This document shows positions 1 through 9,222 of a DNA stretch of 30,731 bases, piece by piece. Position 1 is the stretch's first letter, and each line of letters starts with the position of its first letter. The notes under the pieces are model-generated. The model saw only the letters and a list, made by a program, of their open reading frames with translations. It did no database searches and had not been told where the DNA came from. The position numbers and the translations under genes were made by a program. The stretch is from the NCBI GenBank assembly GCA_023450615.1, contig JAEXGT010000060.1:1-30731 (forward strand). The letters are read 5' to 3'. Origin of the DNA: Pseudomonadota bacterium (GTDB lineage Bacteria > Pseudomonadota > Alphaproteobacteria > Rhizobiales > Beijerinckiaceae).

Positions 1-655
1 GCTCGGAGGAGCCGGTGCGTTCGGGCGGTGGTGAGATGGTGAGGATCGGTGAACGTGTTGTTGATCGCGGCATGCATTAAGAGGAACCGCTGGGTCGAGC
101 CGGGGGACTTGAACCCCTGCAGCTTCCATTTTCGTCGTCGTACCGGCACGTGCGAACTCTCCGCTCAGTTGTTGGCCCGCTTTGCCTAGGTATGAACGGC
201 CCTCTGGATCTTCAGGCATCAAAGCGCCGCTCCATAGGCGGGATACTGGTCCGTAACCCACCCTGCTGGGACGGTGCCGTGCTTCTTGAGGAGCTTGCCA
301 ATGAGCTTCAGTGCGGCTCGCTTGTCGCGCTTGGCTTGAACCAGTACCTCAAGCACCTCGCCTTCAGCATCAATGGCGCGCCAGAGACACATTTTGCTTG
401 CCCCCAATGCGAACAAACATCTCTTCCAGGTGCCCGTGACTGTGAGGCTAAGGACGTCGGGCCCGCAGCTGGTGCGTGATCACCAGTCCAAAGGTGAGAA
501 CGCAGCGCCGGATGGTCTTATAAGACGCCTCGACCTCACGCTCGGTCAGAAGATCCTCGACATCCCAGTAGCTGAGGGTGAAACGCAGGTAGATCCAGAT
601 CACGCTGAATGATAGCGCTGGGGAAGCGGTAGCCGGAGTAGCATGGCGAGGTCAT
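1..655 (-). pseudogene. IS6-family transposase, decayed
   Basis: Reading the minus strand from about 655 downwards gives, in pieces, the N-terminal zinc-finger-like and DDE catalytic regions of an IS6/IS26-type transposase: a YRF-P start region, an IWIYLRFTLSY stretch, MFVRIGGK, then MCLWRAIDAEGEVLEVLVQ with a KRDKRAALKL block, and finally a C-terminal KSPGSTQRFLLMHAAINNTF stretch running to the window edge. The pieces lie in different frames. I see shifts near 600, near 400 (an extra A in a run of four) and between about 220 and 130, so no full-length product can be made. Family assignment rests on recognised motifs. Terminal inverted repeats were not identified. The element may continue beyond base 1. 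Confidence 0.85.
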
Positions 656-888
656 GTCGAACAGCTAAGCCGATGCAATGCCGTCAGCAGCTGTGAACCT
701 GACAAGCTCGTCTGAATATATGTTAGGCAGTCATTCGGCGCTTGCATGATCGTTCGGGGAATTCTTTTTCTGATAATCCATGAGTGAGGGAAAACTCCGC
801 TCGTTTCCGACTGATCATTGAAATAAGTTTCTATTGATTCCGCTGGGCTCCGAGAAGACCCTAAAGCCTGTCAAGCTCACGGAATCAT

Positions 889-1443
889 ATGCCAAAACTC
901 ATTGCTATTGCAGGAAGCCCCACACCCGCTTCCCGGACGCGAAGCCTTGTAGCGCATGTTCTGGAAAGCATTGCGCAGGAAACGGGTGGCAGCACAGGCC
1001 TCGTGGATATCGCGGATCTTGTGCACTCCCTCGCGGTGCGTACGCGGGAGGAGGTTGTTCCGCAACTCGCGCATGCCCTGCGATCCGTGGAGGAGGCCGA
1101 TCTGCTCGTTGTCGGGTCGCCGGTCTATAAAGGCTCCTATACGGGCCTTTTCAAACACTTCATGGATCTGGTCGATTATAAAGCGCTTGCCGGCGTGCCG
1201 GTGGCTCTGCTCGCTATAGGTGGCTCGGACCGGCATGCTCTCGTGATCGATCACCAGCTGCGTCCGCTCTTCTCATTCTTCAATGCCCATATCCTGCCGA
1301 CAGGGGTTTTTGTTTCAGACAGCGCATTCGTCGACGGGCGAATCCAAGATCCGGCGATCCGGAATCGGATTTCAAACCTAGTACAGGAGGGGAGCGGAGC
1401 GTTGAGGCTTCGAGCCTCAATACGCAGTCTCCATGCTGCATAA
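889..1443 (+). CDS. msuE: NAD(P)H-dependent FMN reductase, MsuE/SsuE type
   Basis: A 184-residue flavodoxin-fold protein, close to the 185-190 residues usual for MsuE/SsuE. The N-terminal GSPTPASRTR loop (about residues 9-18) is the FMN-phosphate-binding motif, and VVGSPVYKGSYTGLFKHF (about 73-90) is the family signature. These enzymes reduce free FMN with NAD(P)H and hand FMNH2 to a partner monooxygenase in the cytosol. A luciferase-like monooxygenase lies 6 kb downstream in the same module, making it the likely partner (inference). The ribosome-binding site before the ATG is weak. The ORF ends 7 bp from the end of the convergent Lrp gene. The symbol is by family similarity; sulfonate use is not shown. 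Confidence 0.82.
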   Translation: MPKLIAIAGSPTPASRTRSLVAHVLESIAQETGGSTGLVDIADLVHSLAVRTREEVVPQLAHALRSVEEADLLVVGSPVYKGSYTGLFKHFMDLVDYKALAGVPVALLAIGGSDRHALVIDHQLRPLFSFFNAHILPTGVFVSDSAFVDGRIQDPAIRNRISNLVQEGSGALRLRASIRSLHAA

Positions 1444-1450
1444 TCGTGAG

Positions 1451-1918
1451 CTACCGTGCACCATTGGGCGTAAGAGCATACGTCGTCGTTGCCTTCACCC
1501 GCTGCATGGCAAAACGCGAGGTGACGTTCTTGAGCGGGACCGCCTCGATCAACTGCTTATAGAAGCGGTCATAGGCCGCCATGTCCGGCACGACGACGCG
1601 CAGCATGTAATCTACGTCACCCGCCATCCTGTAGAACTCCATTACCTCCGGCATAACCGACACTATGTCCGCGAAATGCTGCAATCCCTGCCCGGAATGG
1701 TCGAATGTCTCGATGGAGACGAAAACCGTCAGGCCCAAACCTACCTTCTCAGGATCGATCAGCGCAACGCGCTTCTGGATGACCCCCGTCGCCTCGAGCC
1801 GTTGCACGCGCTTCCAGCATGGAGTCTGGGAGAGGTTCACCTGCTGGGCGAGTTCGGCAATCGAAATGCTGGCATTTTCCTGCAGCAGCATCAGGATCTT
1901 GGTATCAGTCGCGTCCAT
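1451..1918 (-). CDS. Lrp/AsnC-family transcriptional regulator
   Basis: A 155-residue protein of standard Lrp/AsnC length. Residues 1-60 form the winged helix-turn-helix (MDATDTKIL, then ISIAELAQQVNLSQTPCWKRV). Residues about 65-150 form the RAM ligand-binding and oligomerisation domain, with the VMPEVMEFYRMAGDVDYML segment typical of the effector pocket. It is transcribed divergently from the ABC transporter operon at 2222 and converges on the FMN reductase. The shared intergenic region (1919-2221) holds two 16-bp palindromes that are candidate binding sites. It probably senses the transported substrate or an amino-acid-like metabolite of it; that is inference from position. Confidence 0.92.
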   Translation of the reverse strand: MDATDTKILMLLQENASISIAELAQQVNLSQTPCWKRVQRLEATGVIQKRVALIDPEKVGLGLTVFVSIETFDHSGQGLQHFADIVSVMPEVMEFYRMAGDVDYMLRVVVPDMAAYDRFYKQLIEAVPLKNVTSRFAMQRVKATTTYALTPNGAR

Positions 1919-1990
1919 ATGAGACCCTGCGAGCGTAGAGGGACGATCTCCTCAGGGGCCTCTGAGAAAGCCCCTGCTCCTTCTGAATAA

Positions 1991-2006
1991 GTTCTTTATA
2001 AAGAAC
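1991..2006. promoter_or_regulatory. Perfect 16-bp palindrome, candidate operator copy 1
   Basis: GTTCTTTATAAAGAAC is a perfect inverted repeat, about 73 bp upstream of the Lrp start. It shares GTTC-N8-GAAC followed by ATT with the copy at 2131. Likely a regulator site; Lrp autoregulation is inferred from position. Confidence 0.5.
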
Positions 2007-2130
2007 ATTTTGCTGGATTCAAGCCCCAGCACCAGCAATGCAGCTCAAGGCATTTCGCCCATTTAATCGGCAAAGATAATAAATCTTCTTTTCGAGTGCC
2101 GGCTCGGGGAAGAATCTCCTCAGATTGTGC

Positions 2131-2146
2131 GTTCGAAAAAAAGAAC
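2131..2146. promoter_or_regulatory. GTTC-N8-GAAC inverted repeat, candidate operator copy 2
   Basis: GTTCGAAAAAAAGAAC has the same length, end half-sites and downstream ATT as the palindrome at 1991, 140 bp away. It lies 75 bp before the binding-protein start, where it could control the transporter operon. Confidence 0.5.
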
Positions 2147-2221
2147 ATTCCCGTTGCGTTTCTCTGACTTTCCCTTCGATACTTCTGGGGTCATTCGGCC
2201 CAATCATGCAGGGGAATTAGC

Positions 2222-3886
2222 GTGTCCATCACTCGACGCTTCAGGAATAAAGCCCGTCTCGCGACCTTGCTCGGAGCCACGCTTCTGGCTGGATCGGGCG
2301 GATGGGGAGCCGCGCAGGCGGCGGGCTCCAGCGACAAGCCCGTGCAGGGCGGGACGCTGGTCTATCTCGAACAGCAACCGCATACGAACCTTTATCCGCC
2401 GGCGGGCGGCTTCTACCCAAACGGCGGCATTCTCAACCAGCTCATTGACAAGCTCACCTTCCAGAACCCGCAGACTCTCGAGATCGAGCCCTGGATTGCG
2501 GAATCGTGGACGGTCAATGCGGATGCCACAGAATATACGTTCAAGATCCGCAAGGGGGTCACGTTCTCCGACGGCACGCCGCTCGATGCCGCAGCAGTCG
2601 CTAAGAACTACGACACGTTCGGGCGCGGCAATAAGGATCTGAAGCTGCCGGTCTCCGAGGTGATCAACAATTACGACCGCAGCGAGGTGATCGATCCCTA
2701 TACGGTCAAATTCTATTTCAAGAAGCCTTCGCCCGGTTTCCTGCAGGGCACTTCGGTGATCGGTTCGGGGCTCGTGTCTCCCGCAACCCTTTCACTGCCT
2801 TATGAGGCTCTGGGCGACGCCACGAAAATCATCGGCTCTGGCCCCTTCGTGGTTGCCAGCGAAACGCTCGGGCGCGAACTTAACCTCAAAGTGCGCGCAG
2901 ATTACAACTGGGGCCCGGCGAAGCTGGAGCACCAGGGCCGCGCCTATCTCGACTCGATCAAATATGTCGTAACGCCGGAAGATAGCGTGCGCATCGGCGC
3001 ATTGCTCGCGGGCCAGGCCGATGTCATCCGGCAGATCCAGGCCTATGACGAGAAGCAGGTTGAAGACGAGGGATACCTGATATACGCGCCGTCCACACGC
3101 GGGGTGAACAACAGTGTCGTCTTCCGTCCCGACAATCCGTTGGTGGCTGATATTCGCGTCCGCCGCGCGCTGCTGTACGCCACCAATACGGACGAGATCG
3201 TCTCGACCTTGTTCTCGTCCAACTATCCGAAGGCGACATCCATTATTGCCAGGTCGGCCTTGGGCTATAGCGATCTGTCCTCCAAGCTTACCCATGATCC
3301 TGACAAGGCGAAGGCGCTGCTCGACGAGGCCGGATGGAAAGTTGGTGCGAATGGCCTGCGTCAGAAAGACGGCAAGAATCTGGAGCTTTCGGCCTACGAG
3401 TCCCTGCCGCAACCGCAGAACAAGGAGACGCTCCAACTCGTCTCCCAGCAATGGGGCAAGATCGGCGTGAAGCTCAATGTCCTGACGGCGGATTCGGGCA
3501 GCGCGACGGTGAACAACCTCGATCCCGCGAAAGCGCCCGTGTCGCCCGCCATGGTCGGCCGTGCCGATCCCGACGTCATCAAGAGCCAGTACTATCCCAC
3601 CAACCGCAACGTCCTGCTGCAGAAGGGCGGCAACAGCGACAAGGTACAGAGCTTCGTCGACGAGAAGCTGAATACGCTTCTGGACAAGCTGGCCTCCGAA
3701 CCGGATCACGCCAAGCGTCTTGCGGTTGCGGGCGAGGTGCAGAACTACGTGATCGACCAAGCCTATGCCATCCCGATCTTCGAGGAGCCCCAAGCCTTCG
3801 CCGCAGCGCCTTACGTGAAGGGCGTGTCCTTCGAGGCGGTGGGCCGTCCGAGCTTCTACAGCACTTGGCTCGCTCCGCGTAACTGA
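2222..3886 (+). CDS. ABC transporter substrate-binding protein, SBP_bac_5 (KPN_01854-like)
   Basis: A 554-residue extracytoplasmic solute receptor of the dipeptide/opine/nickel family. A signal peptide covers about residues 1-33 (basic start, then hydrophobic LATLLGATLLAGSG, then AQA-A). The mature protein shows the family hallmarks IAESWTVNADATEYTFKIRKGVTFSDGTP near residues 90-120 in split form (ESW, then Y-FKIR-G-FSDG-P). The start is a GTG at 2222 preceded by GGGGAA. It opens an operon with two permeases and a double ATPase, followed by a luciferase-like monooxygenase and two CMD proteins. From memory this combination matches TIGR04027-TIGR04030, in which this protein would be TIGR04028. 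The ligand is unknown. Confidence 0.9.
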   Translation: MSITRRFRNKARLATLLGATLLAGSGGWGAAQAAGSSDKPVQGGTLVYLEQQPHTNLYPPAGGFYPNGGILNQLIDKLTFQNPQTLEIEPWIAESWTVNADATEYTFKIRKGVTFSDGTPLDAAAVAKNYDTFGRGNKDLKLPVSEVINNYDRSEVIDPYTVKFYFKKPSPGFLQGTSVIGSGLVSPATLSLPYEALGDATKIIGSGPFVVASETLGRELNLKVRADYNWGPAKLEHQGRAYLDSIKYVVTPEDSVRIGALLAGQADVIRQIQAYDEKQVEDEGYLIYAPSTRGVNNSVVFRPDNPLVADIRVRRALLYATNTDEIVSTLFSSNYPKATSIIARSALGYSDLSSKLTHDPDKAKALLDEAGWKVGANGLRQKDGKNLELSAYESLPQPQNKETLQLVSQQWGKIGVKLNVLTADSGSATVNNLDPAKAPVSPAMVGRADPDVIKSQYYPTNRNVLLQKGGNSDKVQSFVDEKLNTLLDKLASEPDHAKRLAVAGEVQNYVIDQAYAIPIFEEPQAFAAAPYVKGVSFEAVGRPSFYSTWLAPRN

Positions 3887-3967
3887 CGATCGAGACGTCC
3901 GGACGCCGGATGTTCCGGCGCCCGGCATCCATCACTGTTGCCTTCATCATTCACGACAGGAGCCATC

Positions 3968-4912
3968 ATGTTGCGATATGTGACTGAGCGGGTAGGGCAG
4001 GCGGCTCTCGTGCTCTGGGCAGCCTTCACCGTCTCGTTCATTCTTCTCCAGGCGCTCCCAGGCGATGGGATCCTAATCAAGTTCCTGAATCCGGATCTGG
4101 GGTTGGGGCCGGAGCAGATTGCCGAAATTCGCGCATCCTATGGGGCCGATGGCCCGCTTCTGGTGCAGTATGTCCAGTCGCTCGTGAATTTTCTCACCGG
4201 TCGCTTCGGCTATTCGATCCATGTCGGCGTTCCCGTCAGCGACCTGATCGCCGCGAACCTGACGCCGACGCTCTGGCTCGCCTCGCTCGGCTTCATCGTT
4301 GCGCTGGTCGTGGCGTTCTCGCTGTCTGCGCTCTCGGCTCTGACGCCTTTCTCCTGGCTGCGCTCCTTCATTCAATCCATTCCGTCGCTCTTCGTCTCCA
4401 CGCCAGTGTTCTGGCTCGGCATCGTGCTGATCCAGATCTTCTCATTCCGGCTCAAGCTCATTCCCGTCATCAACCCCGGGCCGTGGGAAGTCTTCATCCT
4501 TCCCGTGCTGACGCTTGCCGTCCCGATCTCGGCGCCGCTCGCCCAGATCCTGATGCGCAACATCGATGACGTGCTCACGGAGCCCTTTGTGGCGGTGGTC
4601 CGCGCGAAAGGCGCATCCCATCGCTGGGTCGTGTGGCGGCATGTGGCCAAGAACGCGGTGCTGCCCACCCTCACCATCGGCGGCATTCTGTTCGGCGAGC
4701 TTCTGGCCGGAGCCGTCGTCACCGAAGCGGTGTTCGGCCTCAACGGCATCGGCGGGCTCACGCAGCAGGCGGTCAACAACCAAGACATCGCGGTCCTGCA
4801 GGCCCTGGTGGTGTTCTCGGCCTTCGCCTTCGTCGTCATCAATCTCGCGGTCGATCTGCTCTACCCGATCTTCGATCCCCGTCTCACCGTCAGAAGAGGA
4901 GGCTTCGCATGA
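3968..4912 (+). CDS. ABC transporter permease, DppB type
   Basis: A 314-residue inner-membrane protein with about six hydrophobic segments. It carries the BPD_transp_1 fold and the cytoplasmic EAA-type loop (VRAKGASHRWVVWRHVAKNA, about residues 213-232) that docks on the ATPase. The ATG at 3968 is chosen because AGGAG lies 6-10 bases upstream and the protein then begins MLRYVTERV, as DppB-type permeases do. A TTG at 3938 in the same frame has no such signal. It follows the binding protein by about 80 bp and overlaps the next permease by ATGA. It should pair with that permease to form the channel. Confidence 0.93.
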   Translation: MLRYVTERVGQAALVLWAAFTVSFILLQALPGDGILIKFLNPDLGLGPEQIAEIRASYGADGPLLVQYVQSLVNFLTGRFGYSIHVGVPVSDLIAANLTPTLWLASLGFIVALVVAFSLSALSALTPFSWLRSFIQSIPSLFVSTPVFWLGIVLIQIFSFRLKLIPVINPGPWEVFILPVLTLAVPISAPLAQILMRNIDDVLTEPFVAVVRAKGASHRWVVWRHVAKNAVLPTLTIGGILFGELLAGAVVTEAVFGLNGIGGLTQQAVNNQDIAVLQALVVFSAFAFVVINLAVDLLYPIFDPRLTVRRGGFA

Positions 4913-5805
4913 CCAGCCTGAATTCCACGGGACGCAGCCTGCTGCAGGATGATCCGGTCGCGCTGGAAGGATCGACATCCCTCTTCGCCGCGCGCTGGGT
5001 GAGGACGTTGAAGAACATTCAACCTAGTCTCGTGCTCTCCTGGTCCGTGATCGGCGTGGTGACTCTGTGGGCGCTCGTCCCGCAAGCTTTCACCAGCTAC
5101 AGCGGAACCGTCGGTATCGCCCGTCAGCAGCTTCGCGCGCCCGGTACCGAGCATTGGCTGGGCACCGATGCGCTCGGCCGCGATCTCCTGGCGCGCATCA
5201 TCTATGGCGCCAGCAACTCCCTCTCGGGGGCCTTCGTGGCGGTGAGCGTCGGTCTCGTGGTCGGAACGGCGCTCGGTTTGATCGCCGGCACCCTGCGCGG
5301 ACGGACGGATGCCATCATCATGCGCGGCATCGACGTTCTTCTGTCGATCCCCCAGCTGTTCCTGTCGCTCAGCATCGTCATCCTGCTCGGCTTCGGAAAC
5401 GTCACCGCGGCGATTGCGGTGGGCGTCACCTCCATCGCCCGCTTCGCGCGGCTGGCGCGCTCCGAAGTGATCCGGGTGCGGCTGAGCGACTACGTGGAGG
5501 CGGCCTTCGGCAGCGGGGGCACCTTCACCCGCGTGCTGCTGCGCCATATCCTCCCGAATTCCCTGACCTCGGTGACGGCACTCGCGGCCCTGCAGTTCGG
5601 CTGGGCGACCCTCGCCATCTCCACCCTCGGTTTCCTCGGCTATGGCGCGCCTCCGCCCACGCCCGAATGGGGTCTGCTCATCGCGGAAGGGCGCAACTAC
5701 ATCGCGCGAGCGTGGTGGCTGACCACGATCCCCGGCATCGTCGTGATCATCGTCGTGCTGTCCGCCAACCGTATCAGCCAATCCTTCGGAAAGGTGAAGG
5801 CATGA
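4909..5805 (+). CDS. ABC transporter permease, DppC type
   Basis: A 298-residue partner permease. It has an N-terminal tail of about 40 residues, a first membrane span (VLSWSVIGVVTLWALV), then the DppC hallmark LGTDALGRDLLARIIYGA near residue 85 and further spans. The coupling loop is in the region VEAAFGSGGTFTRVLLRHILPN. The ATG overlaps the previous stop as ATGA, with AGAGGAGG just upstream, indicating translational coupling. The frame is open further upstream, but that part is a shadow of the DppB gene. It probably forms a heterodimer with the upstream permease. Confidence 0.93.
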   Translation: MTSLNSTGRSLLQDDPVALEGSTSLFAARWVRTLKNIQPSLVLSWSVIGVVTLWALVPQAFTSYSGTVGIARQQLRAPGTEHWLGTDALGRDLLARIIYGASNSLSGAFVAVSVGLVVGTALGLIAGTLRGRTDAIIMRGIDVLLSIPQLFLSLSIVILLGFGNVTAAIAVGVTSIARFARLARSEVIRVRLSDYVEAAFGSGGTFTRVLLRHILPNSLTSVTALAALQFGWATLAISTLGFLGYGAPPPTPEWGLLIAEGRNYIARAWWLTTIPGIVVIIVVLSANRISQSFGKVKA

Positions 5806-7457
5806 GCACGGCCATCGATTTTCGCTCCCTGCCGCTCAGCAGAGGGGACGTGCCGGTTCTAGAAATCAGCAACCTCACCGTTGCCTATCGCGGCAAGGAC
5901 GAGTTTCAGCGGGTCGTTCACAACGTGTCGCTTGAGGTGAAGTCGGGCGAAGTCGTGGCCCTCGTCGGTGAATCGGGTTCGGGCAAGACGACGATCGCGC
6001 AGGCGGTGATCGGGCTCCTCGCTGAAAACGGCAAGCTCGAATCCGGCGCGATCCGGCTCAACGGAGCCGATATCGCGGGCTGGTCGCAGAAGCGGCTCGA
6101 CGGCATTCGCGGCAGCAGGATCAGCCTGATCCCGCAGGATCCCACGAGCTCGCTCAACCCCGTCAAGACCATCGGCGCGCAGGTCGCCGAGGTGCTCGAG
6201 ATCCATCGCTACGGCAGCAGAAAGGCGATCGAGGCGCGGGTGATCGAGCTTCTCGCCAGAGTCGGTCTCTCAGAGCCTGAGCTTCGGGCCAAGCAATATC
6301 CACATGAATTGTCGGGCGGCATGCGCCAGCGCGTCCTGATCGCCATCGCGATTGCCCTGAAGCCCTCGTTGATCATCGCAGACGAGCCGACGAGCGCCCT
6401 CGACGTCACGGTGCAGAAGCGAATTCTCGATTTGATTGACGAGCTGCGCCAGGAATACGGCACCGCCGTTCTTCTCGTGACGCATGATCTGGGCGTCGCC
6501 GCCGACCGGGCGAACCACATCGTCGTGCTGAAGGGAGGGCGGATTCAGGAGCAGGGCCGCACCGAGGAGGTGCTCGCCAATCCGTGCAGCGAATACACGC
6601 GAAAGCTCCTGTCCGACGTGCCTTCCCTCGGCAAGGCCAGGCATGTCGTGCGCGCGAAAAACCTGCGGAGCGAGGACAACGCCATCGTCGTCGAAAACCT
6701 CGTGCAGGATTTCTCCGCGAGGGGGCGTGGATCCTTCCGCGCCGTGGACGGCGTGTCCTTCACGGTCCAACGTGGCACGACCCATGCCATCGTGGGCGAG
6801 TCGGGCTCCGGCAAGACGACGACGGCGCGCAGCATCGTGGGCTTCAACAAGCCGACCTCCGGGCGCATCCTCGTCGATGGAACCGATGTGACGGGCCTGC
6901 GCGGCGAGGCGCTGCGCCAGTTCCGCAGGAATATCCAGCTCGTCTATCAGAATCCGTTCGCATCCCTCGATCCGCTGCAGACCATCTTTCAGATCGTGGA
7001 GGAGCCGCTTCTCAACTTCGATCCTATTCCGCGTGAGGATCGCACGAAGAAAGTGCATGCGATCCTTGATCGGGTGGGGATTCCGCATTCGGCCCTCACA
7101 CGCAAGGCCCGCGCGCTGTCGGGCGGGCAGAGGCAGCGTGTCGCCATCGCCCGCGCCCTCGTGCTCGATCCGCAGGTGCTGGTGCTGGACGAGGCCGTAT
7201 CGGCGCTCGACGTCACCGTGCAGGCGCAGATCCTCGAACTTCTCGATGAGCTGCAGCAGGCTCTCGGGCTCACCTACCTGTTCATCTCGCACGATCTCGC
7301 CGTGGTGCGGCAGATCTCGGACACCGTGTCCGTGCTGCACAACGGCCGTCAGGTCGACAGCGGCAGCATCGAAGACGTGTTCCTGGGTCCCACGAGTGAT
7401 TACACGCGCGAACTGCTCGGCGCGATTCCCGGGCAGCGGCACTCCATTCATCACTGA
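5802..7457 (+). CDS. Double ABC transporter ATPase (DppD-DppF fusion type)
   Basis: A 551-residue protein with two complete nucleotide-binding domains in tandem, as in GsiA/YejF. Domain 1 has Walker A GESGSGKT at residues 56-63, signature LSGGMRQRV near 170 and Walker B LIIADEPTSALD near 190. Domain 2 has GESGSGKT near 331, LSGGQRQRV near 440 and VLVLDEAVSALD near 459. In domain 2 the usual DEPTSALD is DEAVSALD, which is common in second domains of this type. The start overlaps the permease stop as ATGA. It energises uptake by the two upstream permeases. Confidence 0.95.
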   Translation: MSTAIDFRSLPLSRGDVPVLEISNLTVAYRGKDEFQRVVHNVSLEVKSGEVVALVGESGSGKTTIAQAVIGLLAENGKLESGAIRLNGADIAGWSQKRLDGIRGSRISLIPQDPTSSLNPVKTIGAQVAEVLEIHRYGSRKAIEARVIELLARVGLSEPELRAKQYPHELSGGMRQRVLIAIAIALKPSLIIADEPTSALDVTVQKRILDLIDELRQEYGTAVLLVTHDLGVAADRANHIVVLKGGRIQEQGRTEEVLANPCSEYTRKLLSDVPSLGKARHVVRAKNLRSEDNAIVVENLVQDFSARGRGSFRAVDGVSFTVQRGTTHAIVGESGSGKTTTARSIVGFNKPTSGRILVDGTDVTGLRGEALRQFRRNIQLVYQNPFASLDPLQTIFQIVEEPLLNFDPIPREDRTKKVHAILDRVGIPHSALTRKARALSGGQRQRVAIARALVLDPQVLVLDEAVSALDVTVQAQILELLDELQQALGLTYLFISHDLAVVRQISDTVSVLHNGRQVDSGSIEDVFLGPTSDYTRELLGAIPGQRHSIHH

Positions 7458-7475
7458 TCACAGCGGAGCAAGAGC

Positions 7476-8522
7476 ATGACAACGTCTTTCCCAGCGAAGC
7501 GCCTCGGCTTCTTCACGCGCCTTCTTGACAAGGCCAGCGCGGACGAGCGCTATCGACACGCCGCCGAGCAGATCATCCACGCGGAGCGCAACGGCTTCGA
7601 TACGGCTTGGGTAGCACAGCACCACTTCCACGAAGCGGAGGGAGGCTTGCCGTCGCCGCTGGTCTTTCTGTCGCATGTGGCCGCGCGTACCTCGCGCATC
7701 CGTCTCGGTACCGGCATCATCACCCTGCCGCTGGAAAATCCCATTCGCGCCGCCGAGGATGCGGTTGTGCTCGATCGTCTGTCCGGAGGGCGGCTGGAGG
7801 TCGGCGTCGGCACGGGCGGTACGCCGTCCTCGTTCAAGGCCTTCGGCCATGACAGCGCCAACCGCACGGAGATCTTCGAGCGCTATCTCGCCATCGTCAA
7901 AGATGCGTGGAACGGCAAGCCGCTTGAGGGCGGCGACAGCCTCTACCCGGTGGAGCCGTCCCTCAACGACCGCGTTTGGCAGGCGACGTTCTCCCATTGG
8001 GGCGGCGCGCGCGCCGGACGGGCCGGAGACGGCCTCATGCTGTCACGCACGCAGCCGAGACCAAAGGATAATCCGCAAGCTTCGCTCTCTGATATCCAGC
8101 ATCCCATCGTCGATGCCTATCTCGAAGCACTGCCTGAAGGGCGCGAGCCCCGCATCATGGCGTCCCGCACCCTGTTCGTGGCGGATCGTCGGGACGAGGC
8201 CTTGAAGCTAGCGGAGCAGGGCCTGCGCAAGGTCGTCGCTCATTTCACGGAGAAGGGGCACATCGTTCCGAGCGACAGCCTGTCCGACATCATCGTCGCC
8301 CTCGACAGCCATGTGGGCACGCCGGACGATGTGATCGAATCCCTGAGCAGGGATACGGCTCTGGCGCGCGCCACCGACATCGTCTTCCAGGTGCACTCCA
8401 TCGATCCGCCGCATCCGTACATCCTGCGCTCCATCGAGCTGATCGCGGACGAGGTCGCCCCCGCTCTCGGCTGGCAGAAGCCCGTGGAGCAGCCCGAGAA
8501 GCGCGTCGCTCTCGTGCGTTGA
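7476..8522 (+). CDS. Luciferase-like FMN-dependent monooxygenase (KPN_01858-like)
   Basis: A 348-residue bacterial-luciferase-fold (TIM barrel) flavoprotein. Family marks are the FDTAWVAQHHF strand near residues 35-45, RIRLGTGIITLPLENPIRAAED near 73-94 and the GGRLEVGVGTGG flavin-phosphate region near 104-115. Such enzymes use FMNH2 and O2 to oxidise small organics. It begins 18 bp after the ATPase gene and is therefore probably co-transcribed with the transporter, so its substrate is likely what the transporter imports. The msuE-like reductase at 889 is the probable source of FMNH2. From memory the closest named family is TIGR04027. The reaction is unknown. Confidence 0.9.
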   Translation: MTTSFPAKRLGFFTRLLDKASADERYRHAAEQIIHAERNGFDTAWVAQHHFHEAEGGLPSPLVFLSHVAARTSRIRLGTGIITLPLENPIRAAEDAVVLDRLSGGRLEVGVGTGGTPSSFKAFGHDSANRTEIFERYLAIVKDAWNGKPLEGGDSLYPVEPSLNDRVWQATFSHWGGARAGRAGDGLMLSRTQPRPKDNPQASLSDIQHPIVDAYLEALPEGREPRIMASRTLFVADRRDEALKLAEQGLRKVVAHFTEKGHIVPSDSLSDIIVALDSHVGTPDDVIESLSRDTALARATDIVFQVHSIDPPHPYILRSIELIADEVAPALGWQKPVEQPEKRVALVR

Positions 8523-8551
8523 GAGCTTTCACTCAAAACCAGGAGCATGCC

Positions 8552-9208
8552 ATGAGCACGACAACCCCGGACATCATCGATTATCTGGTTGGAATCGAGC
8601 CGAACTCACATCTCGACAGGCTTCGCACCGAACGGGCGCAGGCGCGCGAGAATGTGCAGAAAAGCTACCTCGCCCTCTTCGAGCCCGCTTTTCCTAGCGG
8701 CGTGACGTTGACGGAGCGCTATGCCCTCGCGACGTTCGTGGCAGGGCTGCATCGTCAGGCCGAAGTGCACGGCTTCTATGCCGCTGGCTTACAAAAACTC
8801 GCGGAGAAGCCTTTGGCTGAAGTCATCGAAGCGGAGATCCTGCGCGGTGCGACCCAGGGACCTTATGGACATTATCCGGAAGGTCCCTTGTCGCGCGAGG
8901 ACAAGGAGGGGCTTCAATACGACGTCTTCGCGACGCATGCGGAGCTGCTCGGACCCAAGCTGGCCGCGGCCCTCAAACATGCGCATCTTCTCGTCTTCTA
9001 CCCACGCGATGCCGACAGTGCGGCGCTGCAGAAGCTGATCGATGCCGGATGGTCCACCACGGACATCGTCACGATCTCGCAGCTGGTCGCCTTCCTCTCC
9101 TTCCAGATCCGCGTCGTCGCAGGCCTGCGCGTGTTGGCCTCCGCCACTCGAAAGGATGTCGACGTCACATCCGTTTTTACGGGCGTTCTGGCCACCGGCA
9201 TCGTCTAA
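8552..9208 (+). CDS. CMD-domain protein, Avi_7170-like
   Basis: A 218-residue, mostly helical protein related to carboxymuconolactone decarboxylase/AhpD proteins. The segment VTLTERYALATFVAGLHRQ (about 49-67) resembles the CMD start region. It lacks the CxxC pair of true alkylhydroperoxidases, so it may be structural, regulatory or catalytically different. AGGAG at 8541 fits the ATG at 8552; an upstream in-frame start has no such signal. It sits between the monooxygenase and a CxxC-bearing relative. That fixed order matches what I recall for the TIGR04029/TIGR04030 pair. No specific reaction can be assigned. Confidence 0.82.
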   Translation: MSTTTPDIIDYLVGIEPNSHLDRLRTERAQARENVQKSYLALFEPAFPSGVTLTERYALATFVAGLHRQAEVHGFYAAGLQKLAEKPLAEVIEAEILRGATQGPYGHYPEGPLSREDKEGLQYDVFATHAELLGPKLAAALKHAHLLVFYPRDADSAALQKLIDAGWSTTDIVTISQLVAFLSFQIRVVAGLRVLASATRKDVDVTSVFTGVLATGIV

Positions 9209-9222
9209 GAAAGAGCCACATC

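Noticed and set aside
2792..3928. Long minus-strand frame opposite the first binding protein
   Set aside because: It is a shadow of a clear SBP gene in GC-rich DNA and is full of Arg/His/Gly runs, with no family motif.
5067..5801. Upstream extension of the double ATPase frame
   Set aside because: The open frame overlaps the DppC permease in another phase and is Arg/His-rich; the true start is the ATG at 5802 in the ATGA overlap.
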